64,000 bases of DNA from NCBI GenBank assembly GCA_047605605.1, contig JASGFG010000004.1, positions 15,811 through 79,810 of the forward strand. The letters run 5' to 3'. The notes under the pieces were generated by a model. It worked only from the letters and a program-made list of their open reading frames with translations, ran no database searches and had not been told where the DNA came from. Position numbers and translations under genes: made by a program. Shown here one piece after another: positions 49,746 through 58,289 of this stretch. Position 1 is the first letter of the stretch. Every line of letters starts with the position of its first letter. This DNA is from JAATGA01 sp047605605 (GTDB lineage: Bacteria; Pseudomonadota; Alphaproteobacteria; Rhodobacterales; Rhodobacteraceae).

Positions 49746-50975
49746 ATGGGAAAAAGTCTTCGGGACAAGCTGGCCATCCTGTCGGATGCGGCGAAATACG
49801 ACGCCTCCTGCGCCTCCTCCGGGGGTGAAAGGCGTGATTCCCGCAAGGGCGGGCTCGGCTCCTCGGGCGGCAGCGGCATCTGCCACGCCTATACGCCCGA
49901 CGGGCGCTGCATCAGCCTGCTGAAGATCCTGATGACGAATTTCTGCATCTTCGACTGCGCCTATTGCATCAACCGCGTGTCCTCCAATGTCGAGCGGGCG
50001 CGGTTTTCGGTTGAAGAGGTGGTGACGCTGACGCTGGAGTTCTATCGGCGCAATTATATCGAGGGGCTGTTTCTTTCGTCGGGGATCATCCGCTCGCCCG
50101 ATCAGACCATGGCCGACATGGCGCGCATCGCCCGCAGTCTGCGTCAGGATCATGGGTTCAAGGGGTATATCCACCTCAAGACCATTCCCGATGCCGCGCC
50201 CGATCTGATCCGCGAGGCGGGGCTTTACGCCGACCGGCTGTCGATCAACGTCGAACTGCCGCAGGATGCGGCCTTGCGCCGCTTCGCGCCCGAGAAACGG
50301 CCCGAGACCATTCGCGCCACCATGGCGCAGGTGCGGCTGGAACGCGAGGCGGCCAAGGACAAGACCCTGACAGGCAAGCGCCCGCCGCGGTTCGCCCCCG
50401 CGGGCCAGTCGACCCAGATGATCATCGGCGCCGATGCCACCGACGATGTCACCATCCTGAAAAGCGCAACCCGGCTTTATGCGGGTTACAAACTGCGGCG
50501 GGTTTATTACTCGGCCTTTTCGCCCATTCCCGATGCGTCATCGGCCCTGCCGCTGATCCAGCCGCCGCTGTTGCGCGAACACCGGCTGTATCAGGCCGAC
50601 TGGCTGCTGCGTTTCTATGGTTTCACCGCCGAAGAGATCGCGACAGGCGCAGAGGACGGGCATCTGGATCTGGAAATCGACCCGAAACTCGCCTGGGCGC
50701 TGCGGCATCGCGGGCTTTTCCCTCTGGATGTGAACCGCGCGGCAAAGGACATGCTGCTGCGGGTGCCCGGTTTCGGCACGCGCACGGTGGACCGGATCCT
50801 GGGCGTGCGGCGGTCGCGCGCGCTGCGGTATGAAGACCTCGCCCGGATGGGTGCGCTGATGAAGAAGGCGCGGCCTTTCATCGCGCTTCCCGGCTGGTCG
50901 CCGGGCGCGCTGACCGACAGCCGCGATCTGCGCGCACGGTTCGCCCCGCCGCCCGAACAGCTTTCGCTGCTGTGA
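49746..50975 (+). CDS. radical SAM protein, putative DNA modification/repair
   Basis: 409 residues. The [4Fe-4S]/SAM cluster motif is CIFDCAYC (C67, C71, C74; the CX3CX2C form). It follows the N-terminal block KLAILSDAAKYDASCASSGG, which is characteristic of the radical SAM family annotated as putative DNA modification/repair protein. LFLSSGIIRSPDQTM and SINVELP are barrel blocks. Near the C terminus LLRVPGFGTRTVDRIL (~residue 339) is a helix-hairpin-helix, a DNA-binding element. Its stop overlaps the GTG of the UdgX-type gene. The pair is a conserved repair couple in bacteria; the chemistry of the radical SAM member is not known to me. Confidence 0.9.
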   Translation: MGKSLRDKLAILSDAAKYDASCASSGGERRDSRKGGLGSSGGSGICHAYTPDGRCISLLKILMTNFCIFDCAYCINRVSSNVERARFSVEEVVTLTLEFYRRNYIEGLFLSSGIIRSPDQTMADMARIARSLRQDHGFKGYIHLKTIPDAAPDLIREAGLYADRLSINVELPQDAALRRFAPEKRPETIRATMAQVRLEREAAKDKTLTGKRPPRFAPAGQSTQMIIGADATDDVTILKSATRLYAGYKLRRVYYSAFSPIPDASSALPLIQPPLLREHRLYQADWLLRFYGFTAEEIATGAEDGHLDLEIDPKLAWALRHRGLFPLDVNRAAKDMLLRVPGFGTRTVDRILGVRRSRALRYEDLARMGALMKKARPFIALPGWSPGALTDSRDLRARFAPPPEQLSLL

Positions 50976-52402
50976 CCTATGCCGTCGCCCTGCCCGAACG
51001 CGGGCGGTTCGAGGCCTGGCGCGCCGCTGCCCGGATCGCCATCAGCCATCGCATCCCCCCCGCCGAAATCGACTGGGCCGCGGCAGGCGGCCTGTTCGCG
51101 GTGCTTCCCCTGCCCGCGGCGCCCGGCCCGCATCAGGCGCGGGTGCCGCAGGGATTCGTCAAGCTGGCGGGTTCGGTGATCTGGCATTCCTCTGCCGACC
51201 GGCTGGCGCTGCTGTATCAGGCGCTCTGGCAGATCGACCGGCGGCAGGGCGATCCGCTGTCAGCAGCCGATCCGCTTGGCCGCAGGCTGAACCTGATGGC
51301 AAAGGCCGTGGGGCGCGACATTCACAAGATGCACGCCTTTGTCCGCTTTCGCGAACTGCCCTCCGCAGGCCGCCGTCGCTTTGCCGCCTGGTTCGAGCCC
51401 GAACATGACACGCTGGAACCGGGAAGCCCTTTTTTCGCCCGACGCTTTGCCGATATGGACTGGATGATTGCCACCCCGCGCCTGACCGCGATCTTCGATG
51501 CGGCCGGGCTCAGCTTTCACCCCGGGGGGCAAAGGCCCGATCTGCCCGAGGATACGTCGGAAAGCCTGTGGGCCACCTATTTCGCCAATATCTTCAATCC
51601 GGCGCGGGTGAAGCTGGCCGCGATGCGGGCCGAGATGCCGAAGAAATACTGGAAGAATCTGCCAGAAACGCGGCTGATTCCCGAAATGCTGAAGGATGCC
51701 GAGGCGCGGGTGGGGCGGATGCGCGCCGCCGCCGCCACCCTGCCCCGGCCCGGTGCGGCCCCGGTCAGCACCCGCTATCGCGCCGCGATGCTAACACCCG
51801 CCGATCTGCCCGCCTCGCTGGACGAGGCGCGCGGGGCGGCTGTGCAGTGCCGCCGTTGCGGGCTTTGCGAGGCGGCAACGCAAACCGTCTGGGGCGAAGG
51901 GGCGCCCGAGGCCCGGCTGATGCTGGTGGGCGAACAGCCCGGCGACCGCGAGGATCTGGAGGGGCGGCCCTTTGTCGGCCCTGCCGGCCAGCTTCTGCGC
52001 GGGATGATGTCCGATGCGGGGCTGGACCCGGCATCTGTCTGGCTGACCAATGCGGTGAAGCATTTCAAATTCGCCCCGCGCGGGAAACGCCGCCTGCACC
52101 AGAACCCCGACCAACAGGAGATTCTGCGCTGTCGCTGGTGGCTGGGGCTGGAACTCGCCTTTATCCGGCCGCGGCTCGTTCTGGCACTTGGCGCTTCGGC
52201 GGCATTCGCGCTGACCGGGAATGCCGCCCCTCTTGGCCCGAGGCGCGGCTTGACCGAGAGCGGGCTGCACGGTGGCCCTGTCCTGATCAGCTGGCATCCG
52301 TCTGCCATACTGCGGCAGCCGGACCCCGATGCCGCCCGAGGCATCCGGGCAGAACTGCGGTCGGACCTGCACCTTGCGGCAAGCCGACTGGCCGCAGAGT
52401 GA
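50972..52402 (+). CDS. UdgX-type uracil-DNA glycosylase fused to a DUF4130 (TIGR03915-like) domain
   Basis: 476 residues from a GTG overlapping the radical SAM stop. The N-terminal ~260 residues are the DUF4130 partner domain (LYQALWQIDRR, IHKMHAFVRFRE, FFARRFADMDWMI). The C-terminal ~190 residues are a uracil-DNA glycosylase fold: CRRCGLC (~293-299) for iron-sulfur ligation, motif A GEQPGDRED at 320-328, VGPAGQLL, motif B with H442 in WHPSAI. The UdgX-specific loop is GKRRLHQNP, with His at 376. In UdgX this His attaches covalently to the abasic sugar after uracil removal. The loop has Leu where KRRIH is usual. Likely damage-inducible through the box at 49715. Confidence 0.9.
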   Translation: MTYAVALPERGRFEAWRAAARIAISHRIPPAEIDWAAAGGLFAVLPLPAAPGPHQARVPQGFVKLAGSVIWHSSADRLALLYQALWQIDRRQGDPLSAADPLGRRLNLMAKAVGRDIHKMHAFVRFRELPSAGRRRFAAWFEPEHDTLEPGSPFFARRFADMDWMIATPRLTAIFDAAGLSFHPGGQRPDLPEDTSESLWATYFANIFNPARVKLAAMRAEMPKKYWKNLPETRLIPEMLKDAEARVGRMRAAAATLPRPGAAPVSTRYRAAMLTPADLPASLDEARGAAVQCRRCGLCEAATQTVWGEGAPEARLMLVGEQPGDREDLEGRPFVGPAGQLLRGMMSDAGLDPASVWLTNAVKHFKFAPRGKRRLHQNPDQQEILRCRWWLGLELAFIRPRLVLALGASAAFALTGNAAPLGPRRGLTESGLHGGPVLISWHPSAILRQPDPDAARGIRAELRSDLHLAASRLAAE

Positions 52403-52487
52403 CAACCCGATGACGGAACCTTTTCGGCCCCTGTTCGTTGCACCCCGGTGGGCGAATGCCCCGTTTGATGATTGCAGGAGAAACGTA

Positions 52488-52805
52488 ATGGCCGATGTTG
52501 CCGATGATGTGCGCGCCGATCTGGAAAAGCAGATTGCCGATCTGAAGAAGGAAATGTCAAAGATCAGCAAGTCGCTGTCGGCACGCGCTTCGGATGCCAT
52601 GGATGATGCCTCGGATGCCATCGAGGAGGGCAAGGGCCGCGCGCGTCAGGCCGTTTCGCAGGTGCGCGATCAGGCTCATGCCGCCGTCGATGTCATGCGC
52701 GAAAACCCCGGCACCACCGCCACCGTTCTTTCTACGGTCGGGCTTCTGGGCTTTGCCCTGGGGGTCGTTTTGACCGGCACTCTCGCCGGGGACCGCCGCC
52801 GCTGA
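52488..52805 (+). CDS. DUF883 family (ElaB/YqjD-like) protein
   Basis: 105 residues, GGAG before the ATG. Long amphipathic helix (DVRADLEKQIADLKKEMSKI to ~residue 75), predicted coiled coil, then MRENPGTTATVLSTVGLLGFALGVVLTG as one membrane anchor and a basic tail GDRRR. ElaB/YqjD-type proteins tether ribosomes to the inner membrane in stationary phase. Separate from the repair operon (85-bp gap) and ended by a strong hairpin. Confidence 0.88.
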   Translation: MADVADDVRADLEKQIADLKKEMSKISKSLSARASDAMDDASDAIEEGKGRARQAVSQVRDQAHAAVDVMRENPGTTATVLSTVGLLGFALGVVLTGTLAGDRRR

Positions 52806-52853
52806 CAGTCCAATGAACATCGGAGACGGGTGTTCCCTCCTCTCTCCGCCGCG

Positions 52854-52893
52854 TTGTGGCCCGCATCCTGACGATGCGGGCCACAATCGTTTT
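52854..52893 (+). terminator. rho-independent terminator after the DUF883 gene
   Basis: TTGTGGCCCGCATC (52854-52867), loop CTGAC, perfect complement GATGCGGGCCACAA (52873-52886), then TCGTTTT. A 14-bp stem, the strongest hairpin in the window. Confidence 0.9.
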
Positions 52894-53014
52894 CGCGGGA
52901 ATTGCTGCGCCGAGGGGCCGCATCCGATAATCTTTTTCTGCGTCCTGGCGAAGCCGGGTTCAACAGGGCAAACATCCCCGGCTGGACAACCAACGCCCAA
53001 GGAAGGCGGGCAAT

Positions 53015-53905
53015 CTACACCACCGGAGCGACTCGCCCGCTGTTGCGGAATGCTGCGCGGTAGGCGGAGGGTGTCACGCCCCTCACGGCCTTGAACCGTC
53101 TTGCGAAATCGGCCGCATCGGAAAAGCCGCAATCGGTGGCGATAAGGCCGATCGCAAGCTCGGTCTGCACCAGAAGCTGGCAGGCATGGCCAAGGCGCAG
53201 TTGCAGCACATAGGCACTGATCGACATGCGGGTGCTGCGCTTGAACACGCGCTGAAGCTGGCTTTCGGTCAGATGCACCAGATCGCACAGCGGTTTCAGG
53301 CGCAGCGGCTGGTCGTAACCGGCGTGAAGGTGATCCAGCACCTTTTGCAGCCGCGCCCGGTCGCGGGGCAGGTCGCTGACCGTCACCTCTCCGCTGGCCA
53401 GCGGCATCCGGTCCGGTGCGGTGGCAAGGGTGGCCAGCACCGATTGCAACGTCATCACCTGTCCGACCGCATCCATCTGCCCCAGCTGCAAGATTCTTTC
53501 GCGCAGAACCTCTGCGGTCGCGGGGCCAAAGCGCAGACCGCGCCGCGCCTGCGCCAGAAGGTCGGCCATCGGTGCAAGTTCGGGCATCAGGCCGGTCAGG
53601 CCCCCTGCCCAATCCCGGGTAAACCAGCAGACGACCGCCCGGTGATCCCTGGCCCCGCCCAGCAGCGCCTGCGACTGAAAGGCATGGGGCAGGTTCGGCG
53701 CGATCAGCACCAGATCGCCATCGCCATATTGCCCGACATGATCCCCGACAAAGCGCATCCCATGGCTGTCGACGGTCAGGGTCAGCTCGAACTCGGGGTG
53801 ATAGTGCCAGTTGAACGGAAACTCGGGCAACTGCCGGTCAAAGACCAGCAAGGACCGGCCCGGCGGGATGCGCACGGTCTCGAAATAGGGGGGTGTTATG
53901 GGCAT
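53015..53905 (-). CDS. AraC-family transcriptional regulator
   Basis: 296 residues from the ATG at 53905. An N-terminal cupin-like sensing domain (FDRQLPEFPFNWHYHPEFEL with HYHPEFE) and a C-terminal double HTH (LRLKPLCDLVHLTESQLQRVFKR and IGLIATDCGFSDAADFARRF, then GVTPSAYRAAF) at ~residues 195-290. Divergent from the GMC oxidoreductase operon (114-bp gap), hence its probable activator. The minus strand happens to stay open upstream of this start for over 2.5 kb, but that is antisense to the GMC and AroE-like genes and not coding. Confidence 0.9.
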   Translation of the reverse strand: MPITPPYFETVRIPPGRSLLVFDRQLPEFPFNWHYHPEFELTLTVDSHGMRFVGDHVGQYGDGDLVLIAPNLPHAFQSQALLGGARDHRAVVCWFTRDWAGGLTGLMPELAPMADLLAQARRGLRFGPATAEVLRERILQLGQMDAVGQVMTLQSVLATLATAPDRMPLASGEVTVSDLPRDRARLQKVLDHLHAGYDQPLRLKPLCDLVHLTESQLQRVFKRSTRMSISAYVLQLRLGHACQLLVQTELAIGLIATDCGFSDAADFARRFKAVRGVTPSAYRAAFRNSGRVAPVV

Positions 53906-54019
53906 TCCATAGCCGATCCAGTTCAGGATGCGGCAATCATACAAGAATCTGCGGCAATGAGGAATGGCACGGGTGGGGTCCCGTCTGGCATCTGGAACAC
54001 AGCGACGAAGGGGGGAGCC

Positions 54020-55531
54020 ATGCAGACCGTGAAAGCGGACATCGTGATTATCGGGTCGGGCGTCGGCGGCGCGACGGTGGCGCATCAGCTTGCCGGTAGC
54101 GGAGCGAAGATCCTGATCCTTGAACGCGGGGACTTTCTGCCGAACGAGCCGCAGAACAGCGATGCCGACGCCATCTTCGGCCAGCTTCGCTACAAGACGC
54201 GCGACGAATGGTTCCGCCCCGATGGCGGTCGGTTCCGGCCGGGTCAGTATTACTATGTCGGCGGCCATACCAAGTTTTACGGCACCGCGATGTTCCGCTT
54301 TCGCGAAAGCGATTTCGAGCGTTTCGAGATCGACGGAGCCATCTCTCCCGCATGGCCGATCCGCTACAGCGATCTTGCCCCGCATTACGCACAGGCCGAG
54401 GCGCTTTACGGCGTGCGCGGCGCGGCAGGCATCGACCCGACCGAGCCGCCTCGCGCGGCCTTTCCCCATGCCGCCATCCCGCACGAGCCGGTGATCGCCG
54501 CGCTGGCCGACCGACTGTCCGGGCAGGGGCTTCGGCCGTTTCACATGCCCTCTGCCGTGGATTACGGCCCCGGCGGCAGTTGTCGGCGGTGTGGCACCTG
54601 CGATGCCTTTGTTTGCCGGTTCGACGCCAAGGGCGATGCAGAAACGCGGGTGTTGCGCCCGCTGCTGACGCATCCCGACATCCGGCTGGACCGGCAGGCC
54701 GAAGTCACGCGCCTGATCGCCGATCAGGCCGGACGGCGCATCATCGCCGCCGAGGTGCGGCGCGGGGGCGAGCTGCTGCGTGTCGAGGCGCCGACCTTCG
54801 TGCTGAGCGCGGGGGCGATCAATTCGGCGCTGATCCTGCTGCGTTCCGCCTGCGAGGCCGCGCCGGACGGGCTGGCCAATCGCTCGGGCGTGGTCGGCCG
54901 GTATCTGATGAACCACCATCTGACCGGGCTGATGGGGGTGAAACCCTTTGCGGTGAACGATACGAAGTTCCCCAAAACCCTGTCGGTGAACGATTTCTAC
55001 CATGGCCTGCCGGACGATGCGGATGCGCGGGGCAATATCCAGATGCTGGGCAATATTCAGGGCACGATGATCCGGGCCGCCTATCCGCGCACGCCCGCGC
55101 CGGTTGCGAACTGGCTGGGGCGTCATTCGGTCGACGTGCTGGCCATGTCGGAGGATCTGCCGAACCGCGACAGCCGGGTGCGGCTTCTGGGTGGCGACCG
55201 GGTCGAGATCGACTACCGCCCCGGCGGCATTCCCGCGCATGACCGCTTTGTCCGCCATGTCAGAGCCGTGCTGCGCCGGGCCGGGTTTCCGGTCGTGCTG
55301 CGCCACGGTTTCGGCATCGAGGCGCCTTCGCATCAATGCGGCACGGTGCGGATGGGGGATGATCCGGAAAGCTCGGCTCTCGACGCGCTCTGCCGTGCCC
55401 ACAGCCATCCCAATCTTTATGTGGTGGACGGAAGCTTTTTTCCTTCCTCTGCCGCGCTGAACCCCGCCCTGACCATTGCCGCGCAGGCCCTGCGCGTGGG
55501 CGCCCATCTGCGCAACCTGCGCGCCAGCTAA
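54020..55531 (+). CDS. GMC-family FAD oxidoreductase
   Basis: 503 residues, ATG preceded by GGGGGGAG. N-terminal FAD loop IIGSGVGGATVAHQLAGSGA (~residues 10-29) and ILERGDFLP; YYVGGHTKFYG is the flavin-contact GGxxxxxG region. The catalytic His is in HQCGTVRMG (~residue 440) and the second catalytic residue is Asn in AALNPALTIAAQALR. A Cys cluster CRRCGTCDAFVC (~residue 192) resembles the Cys-rich loop of membrane-linked sugar/choline-type GMC enzymes. No signal peptide. Oxidises an alcohol (polyol, sugar or cyclitol), substrate unknown. Eighteen bases ahead of the AroE-like gene. Confidence 0.88.
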   Translation: MQTVKADIVIIGSGVGGATVAHQLAGSGAKILILERGDFLPNEPQNSDADAIFGQLRYKTRDEWFRPDGGRFRPGQYYYVGGHTKFYGTAMFRFRESDFERFEIDGAISPAWPIRYSDLAPHYAQAEALYGVRGAAGIDPTEPPRAAFPHAAIPHEPVIAALADRLSGQGLRPFHMPSAVDYGPGGSCRRCGTCDAFVCRFDAKGDAETRVLRPLLTHPDIRLDRQAEVTRLIADQAGRRIIAAEVRRGGELLRVEAPTFVLSAGAINSALILLRSACEAAPDGLANRSGVVGRYLMNHHLTGLMGVKPFAVNDTKFPKTLSVNDFYHGLPDDADARGNIQMLGNIQGTMIRAAYPRTPAPVANWLGRHSVDVLAMSEDLPNRDSRVRLLGGDRVEIDYRPGGIPAHDRFVRHVRAVLRRAGFPVVLRHGFGIEAPSHQCGTVRMGDDPESSALDALCRAHSHPNLYVVDGSFFPSSAALNPALTIAAQALRVGAHLRNLRAS

Positions 55532-55549
55532 CCCGACAGGAACAGCACC

Positions 55550-56392
55550 ATGAACTTTCTCTTGCCCCTTACCGGGTCCTTCGCGCAGCCCGCCGCCGAG
55601 AATCCGACCGTCGCCATGATCGAGGCCGCCTATGCGCATCATGGTCTGGACTGGCGCTATATCAACGTCGAGGTCGCCCCCGAGGATCTGGGTGATGCGG
55701 TCCGCGGTGCGCGAGCGATGGGCTGGCGCGGCTTCAACTGCTCGATCCCGCACAAGGTCGCCGTGATCGAACATCTGGACGGGCTGGGCCAATCGGCCGA
55801 GATCATCGGGGCGGTGAACACCATCGTGCGCGATGGCGACCGGCTGATCGGCGAAAATACCGACGGGCGCGGCTTTGTCGCGGCGCTGCGCGAGGTGGTG
55901 GACCCGCGGGGTAAGTCCGTCGTGCTGTTCGGCGCGGGCGGTGCCGCGCGCGCAGTGGCGGTCGAGATGGCGCTGGCAGGCGCCGCGCGGATCACCGTCG
56001 TCAACCGCAGCGCCGCGCGCGGGCAGGAGGTCGTCGATCTGTTGAACAGCCGCACATCGGCGGTGGCCGACTATGCGCCCTGGGTCGGCCGCTTTGCCGT
56101 GCCGCGGGACACCGACATCGTGATCCACGCCACATCGGTCGGGCTTTATCCCGATGTCGATGCGATGCCCGAGATCGACCCCGACAGCCTGAATCCGGCG
56201 ATGGTCGTCGCGGACGGTATCCACAACCCGCCGCGGACGCGCCTTTTGCAGGCCGCGCAGGCGCGGGGCTGTCAGACCGTGGACGGGTTGGGAATGCTGG
56301 TGCAGCAAGGTGTGATCGGCATCAGATACTGGACCGGCATTGATCCGGATCCCCAGGTGATGCGGCAGGCGCTGCTGGATCTCGATCTTTGA
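55550..56392 (+). CDS. shikimate dehydrogenase family protein (AroE-like, altered substrate loop)
   Basis: 280 residues with the AroE two-domain fold: FNCSIPHKVAV (catalytic Lys ~residue 68), GAVNTIV, GENTDGRGF (catalytic Asp), nucleotide loop VLFGAGGAARAVAVE (~residues 122-136), NRSAAR, and C-terminal VQQGVIGIRYWTG. The substrate carboxylate site is different: where AroE has GxPxxHSxSP with two serines, this protein has LTGSFAQPAAENP. Housekeeping shikimate dehydrogenase is therefore unlikely. Coupling to a GMC oxidoreductase under an AraC regulator suggests a catabolic role on a cyclic or sugar-derived keto/hydroxy acid. Confidence 0.82.
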   Translation: MNFLLPLTGSFAQPAAENPTVAMIEAAYAHHGLDWRYINVEVAPEDLGDAVRGARAMGWRGFNCSIPHKVAVIEHLDGLGQSAEIIGAVNTIVRDGDRLIGENTDGRGFVAALREVVDPRGKSVVLFGAGGAARAVAVEMALAGAARITVVNRSAARGQEVVDLLNSRTSAVADYAPWVGRFAVPRDTDIVIHATSVGLYPDVDAMPEIDPDSLNPAMVVADGIHNPPRTRLLQAAQARGCQTVDGLGMLVQQGVIGIRYWTGIDPDPQVMRQALLDLDL

Positions 56393-56842
56393 AGGACAGC
56401 GGCCGGGGCGGCAGCATGGTTTCGCCATATACCATCAGCATTATCCGGGCATCGAAGTTTGGATGGGGGCTGATGGATTCCGCCCTCAACTAAGAAAACG
56501 AGGGCGCCGTGGGCGACACTACCTGCCGCCAAGGCCGGAGAGCGGCATGAAGGTTTCATCACGGCGCCGGGAGGGGCTGGCGCAAGGGCCGGCACTCCGG
56601 CAGGAGATGCCGGACGATGGGGGCAGTTCGGATCAGTAGGGGTTGCATTCACTGCCAGCCGGCCTTGCAGGGCAGCCAATCCGAAAACAGGTGAGGCATT
56701 TCTGAAGGCACCCAGTCACGACAATACTACCATATCGAAGAATGAATGCAGCGCACATCGGGAGCAGGGGAATGCGCATAAATGCGGACCCATACGCAGC
56801 CTGTGCGGAAATGGCATTCTCCAACTCGCCGCACGGCCGGGT
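56393..56842. other. 450-bp intergenic stretch without recognised content
   Basis: Between the convergent AroE-like and cobQ genes. One modest inverted repeat, GCCCTC (56481-56486) with GAGGGC (56499-56504), could stop rightward transcripts but lacks a T-run. No credible gene, tRNA or insertion-sequence end was found. Confidence 0.5.
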
Positions 56843-58285
56843 TCAGCGGGCGAGGTCCAGCAATCCGTCGACGTCCAGATGGGTCTCCAGATGGGCGGCC
56901 AGCCGGTCCAGCACGGTTTCCACCGCGGCGCCATAGGCCAGCCCGCCCGCCGGGGCACCCAGACCGGAAAGCCATGCGGCGCGAAAGGCATCCGCGGCGA
57001 AAAGCCCGTGCAGATAGCTGCCCTCCACCCGGCCATCGGCGGATCGCGCGCCTTCGGGGCGGCCGTCGACATAGGCAAAGGGGCGGGCGCGGTCGGGGCC
57101 GTCCGTCGCGCCGATATGGATCTCATAGCCGGAAACCGGCAGGCCGGTTGCGGCATGGGTGGCGGCGACCCGTGCCAGCCGCTTGTCGGGGGTCATCACC
57201 GTGGTCACGTCCAGCAGGCCCAGGCCAGGTGTTTCGCCGGGTTCGCCCTCGATCCCGGCGGGATCGGCCACCGACCGGCCCAGCATCTGATAACCGCCGC
57301 AGATGCCCAGCACCCGCCCCCCGCGCCGCCGGTGCGCCAAAAGGTCGATGTCCCAGCCCTGCGCCCGCAGGAAGGCCAGATCGGCCCGCGTGGATTTGGT
57401 GCCGGGCAGGATCACCAGGTCCGCATCGGCCGGGATCGGCTGGCCGGGCAGGACCATGCCGATCGTCAGGCCCGGCTCCATCTTCAGCGGGTCGAGATCG
57501 TCGAAATTGGCGATGCGCGACAGGGCGAGGCAGGCCACCTTGACCGCGCCGCCCCCGGCCGGGGCGATGTCCAGCGCATCCTCGGCCGGCAGCAGGCGGG
57601 CCTCGGGAAACCAGGGCACCACGCCAAAGCCGCGCCAGCCGGTGCGCGCCCCGATCAGCCGGTAGCCATCGTCGAACAGGCGCGGATCGCCGCGAAAGCG
57701 GTTGATGATGAAGCCCGCGATCATCGCGGCATCGCCGGGGTCCAGCACCGCCTGCGTGCCGACGATCTGGGCGATCACCCCGCCCCGGTCGATGTCGCCC
57801 GCCAGAACCACCGGCACCCCGGCGGCACGGGCAAAGCCCATGTTGGCGATGTCGCCCCGCCGCAGGTTCACCTCGGCCGGGCTGCCCGCGCCCTCGACGA
57901 TCACCAGATCGGCGCGCGATTTCAGGCGGTCAAAGCTTTCCTGCACCGCCGCGGCCAGCTGCGGCTTGAGGCTGCCATAGGCGCGCGCCTGAAAGGCGCC
58001 GATCCGCCGCCCCTGCACGATCACCTGCGCGCCGATGTCGGTCTCGGGTTTCAGCAGCACGGGGTTCATGTCGGTCAGCGGCTCGACCCCGCAGGCCAGC
58101 GCCTGAAGCGCCTGCGCGCGCCCGATCTCGCCCCCGTCGGCGGTGACGGCGGCATTGTTCGACATGTTCTGCGGCTTGAAGGGCAGGACGCGCAGCCCCC
58201 GCCTTGCCGCCGCCCGGCACAGGCCCGCGACCAGCAGCGACTTGCCGACGTTGGAGCCGGTGCCCTGGATCATCAGCGCCTTCAT
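56843..58285 (-). CDS. cobQ: cobyric acid synthase
   Basis: Amidates four carboxyls of adenosylcobyrinate a,c-diamide using glutamine and ATP. 480 residues. N-terminal P-loop QGTGSNVGKSLLVAGL, then FKPQNMSNNAAV and ADLVIVEGAGSPAEVNLR (dethiobiotin-synthetase-like half, to ~residue 230). The C-terminal class I glutamine amidotransferase follows, with nucleophile in LGICGGYQMLG (~residue 327) and His in YLHGLFAADAFR. Four bases after cobO in a leftward two-gene unit. Confidence 0.95.
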   Translation of the reverse strand: MKALMIQGTGSNVGKSLLVAGLCRAAARRGLRVLPFKPQNMSNNAAVTADGGEIGRAQALQALACGVEPLTDMNPVLLKPETDIGAQVIVQGRRIGAFQARAYGSLKPQLAAAVQESFDRLKSRADLVIVEGAGSPAEVNLRRGDIANMGFARAAGVPVVLAGDIDRGGVIAQIVGTQAVLDPGDAAMIAGFIINRFRGDPRLFDDGYRLIGARTGWRGFGVVPWFPEARLLPAEDALDIAPAGGGAVKVACLALSRIANFDDLDPLKMEPGLTIGMVLPGQPIPADADLVILPGTKSTRADLAFLRAQGWDIDLLAHRRRGGRVLGICGGYQMLGRSVADPAGIEGEPGETPGLGLLDVTTVMTPDKRLARVAATHAATGLPVSGYEIHIGATDGPDRARPFAYVDGRPEGARSADGRVEGSYLHGLFAADAFRAAWLSGLGAPAGGLAYGAAVETVLDRLAAHLETHLDVDGLLDLAR

Positions 58286-58289
58286 GCGA

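Noticed and set aside
53906..56428. Very long open minus-strand frame continuing upstream of the AraC gene for over 2.5 kb
   Set aside because: It is antisense to the GMC and AroE-like genes, has low-complexity Arg/Gly/His-rich composition and no family motifs; typical of codon bias in GC-rich DNA.
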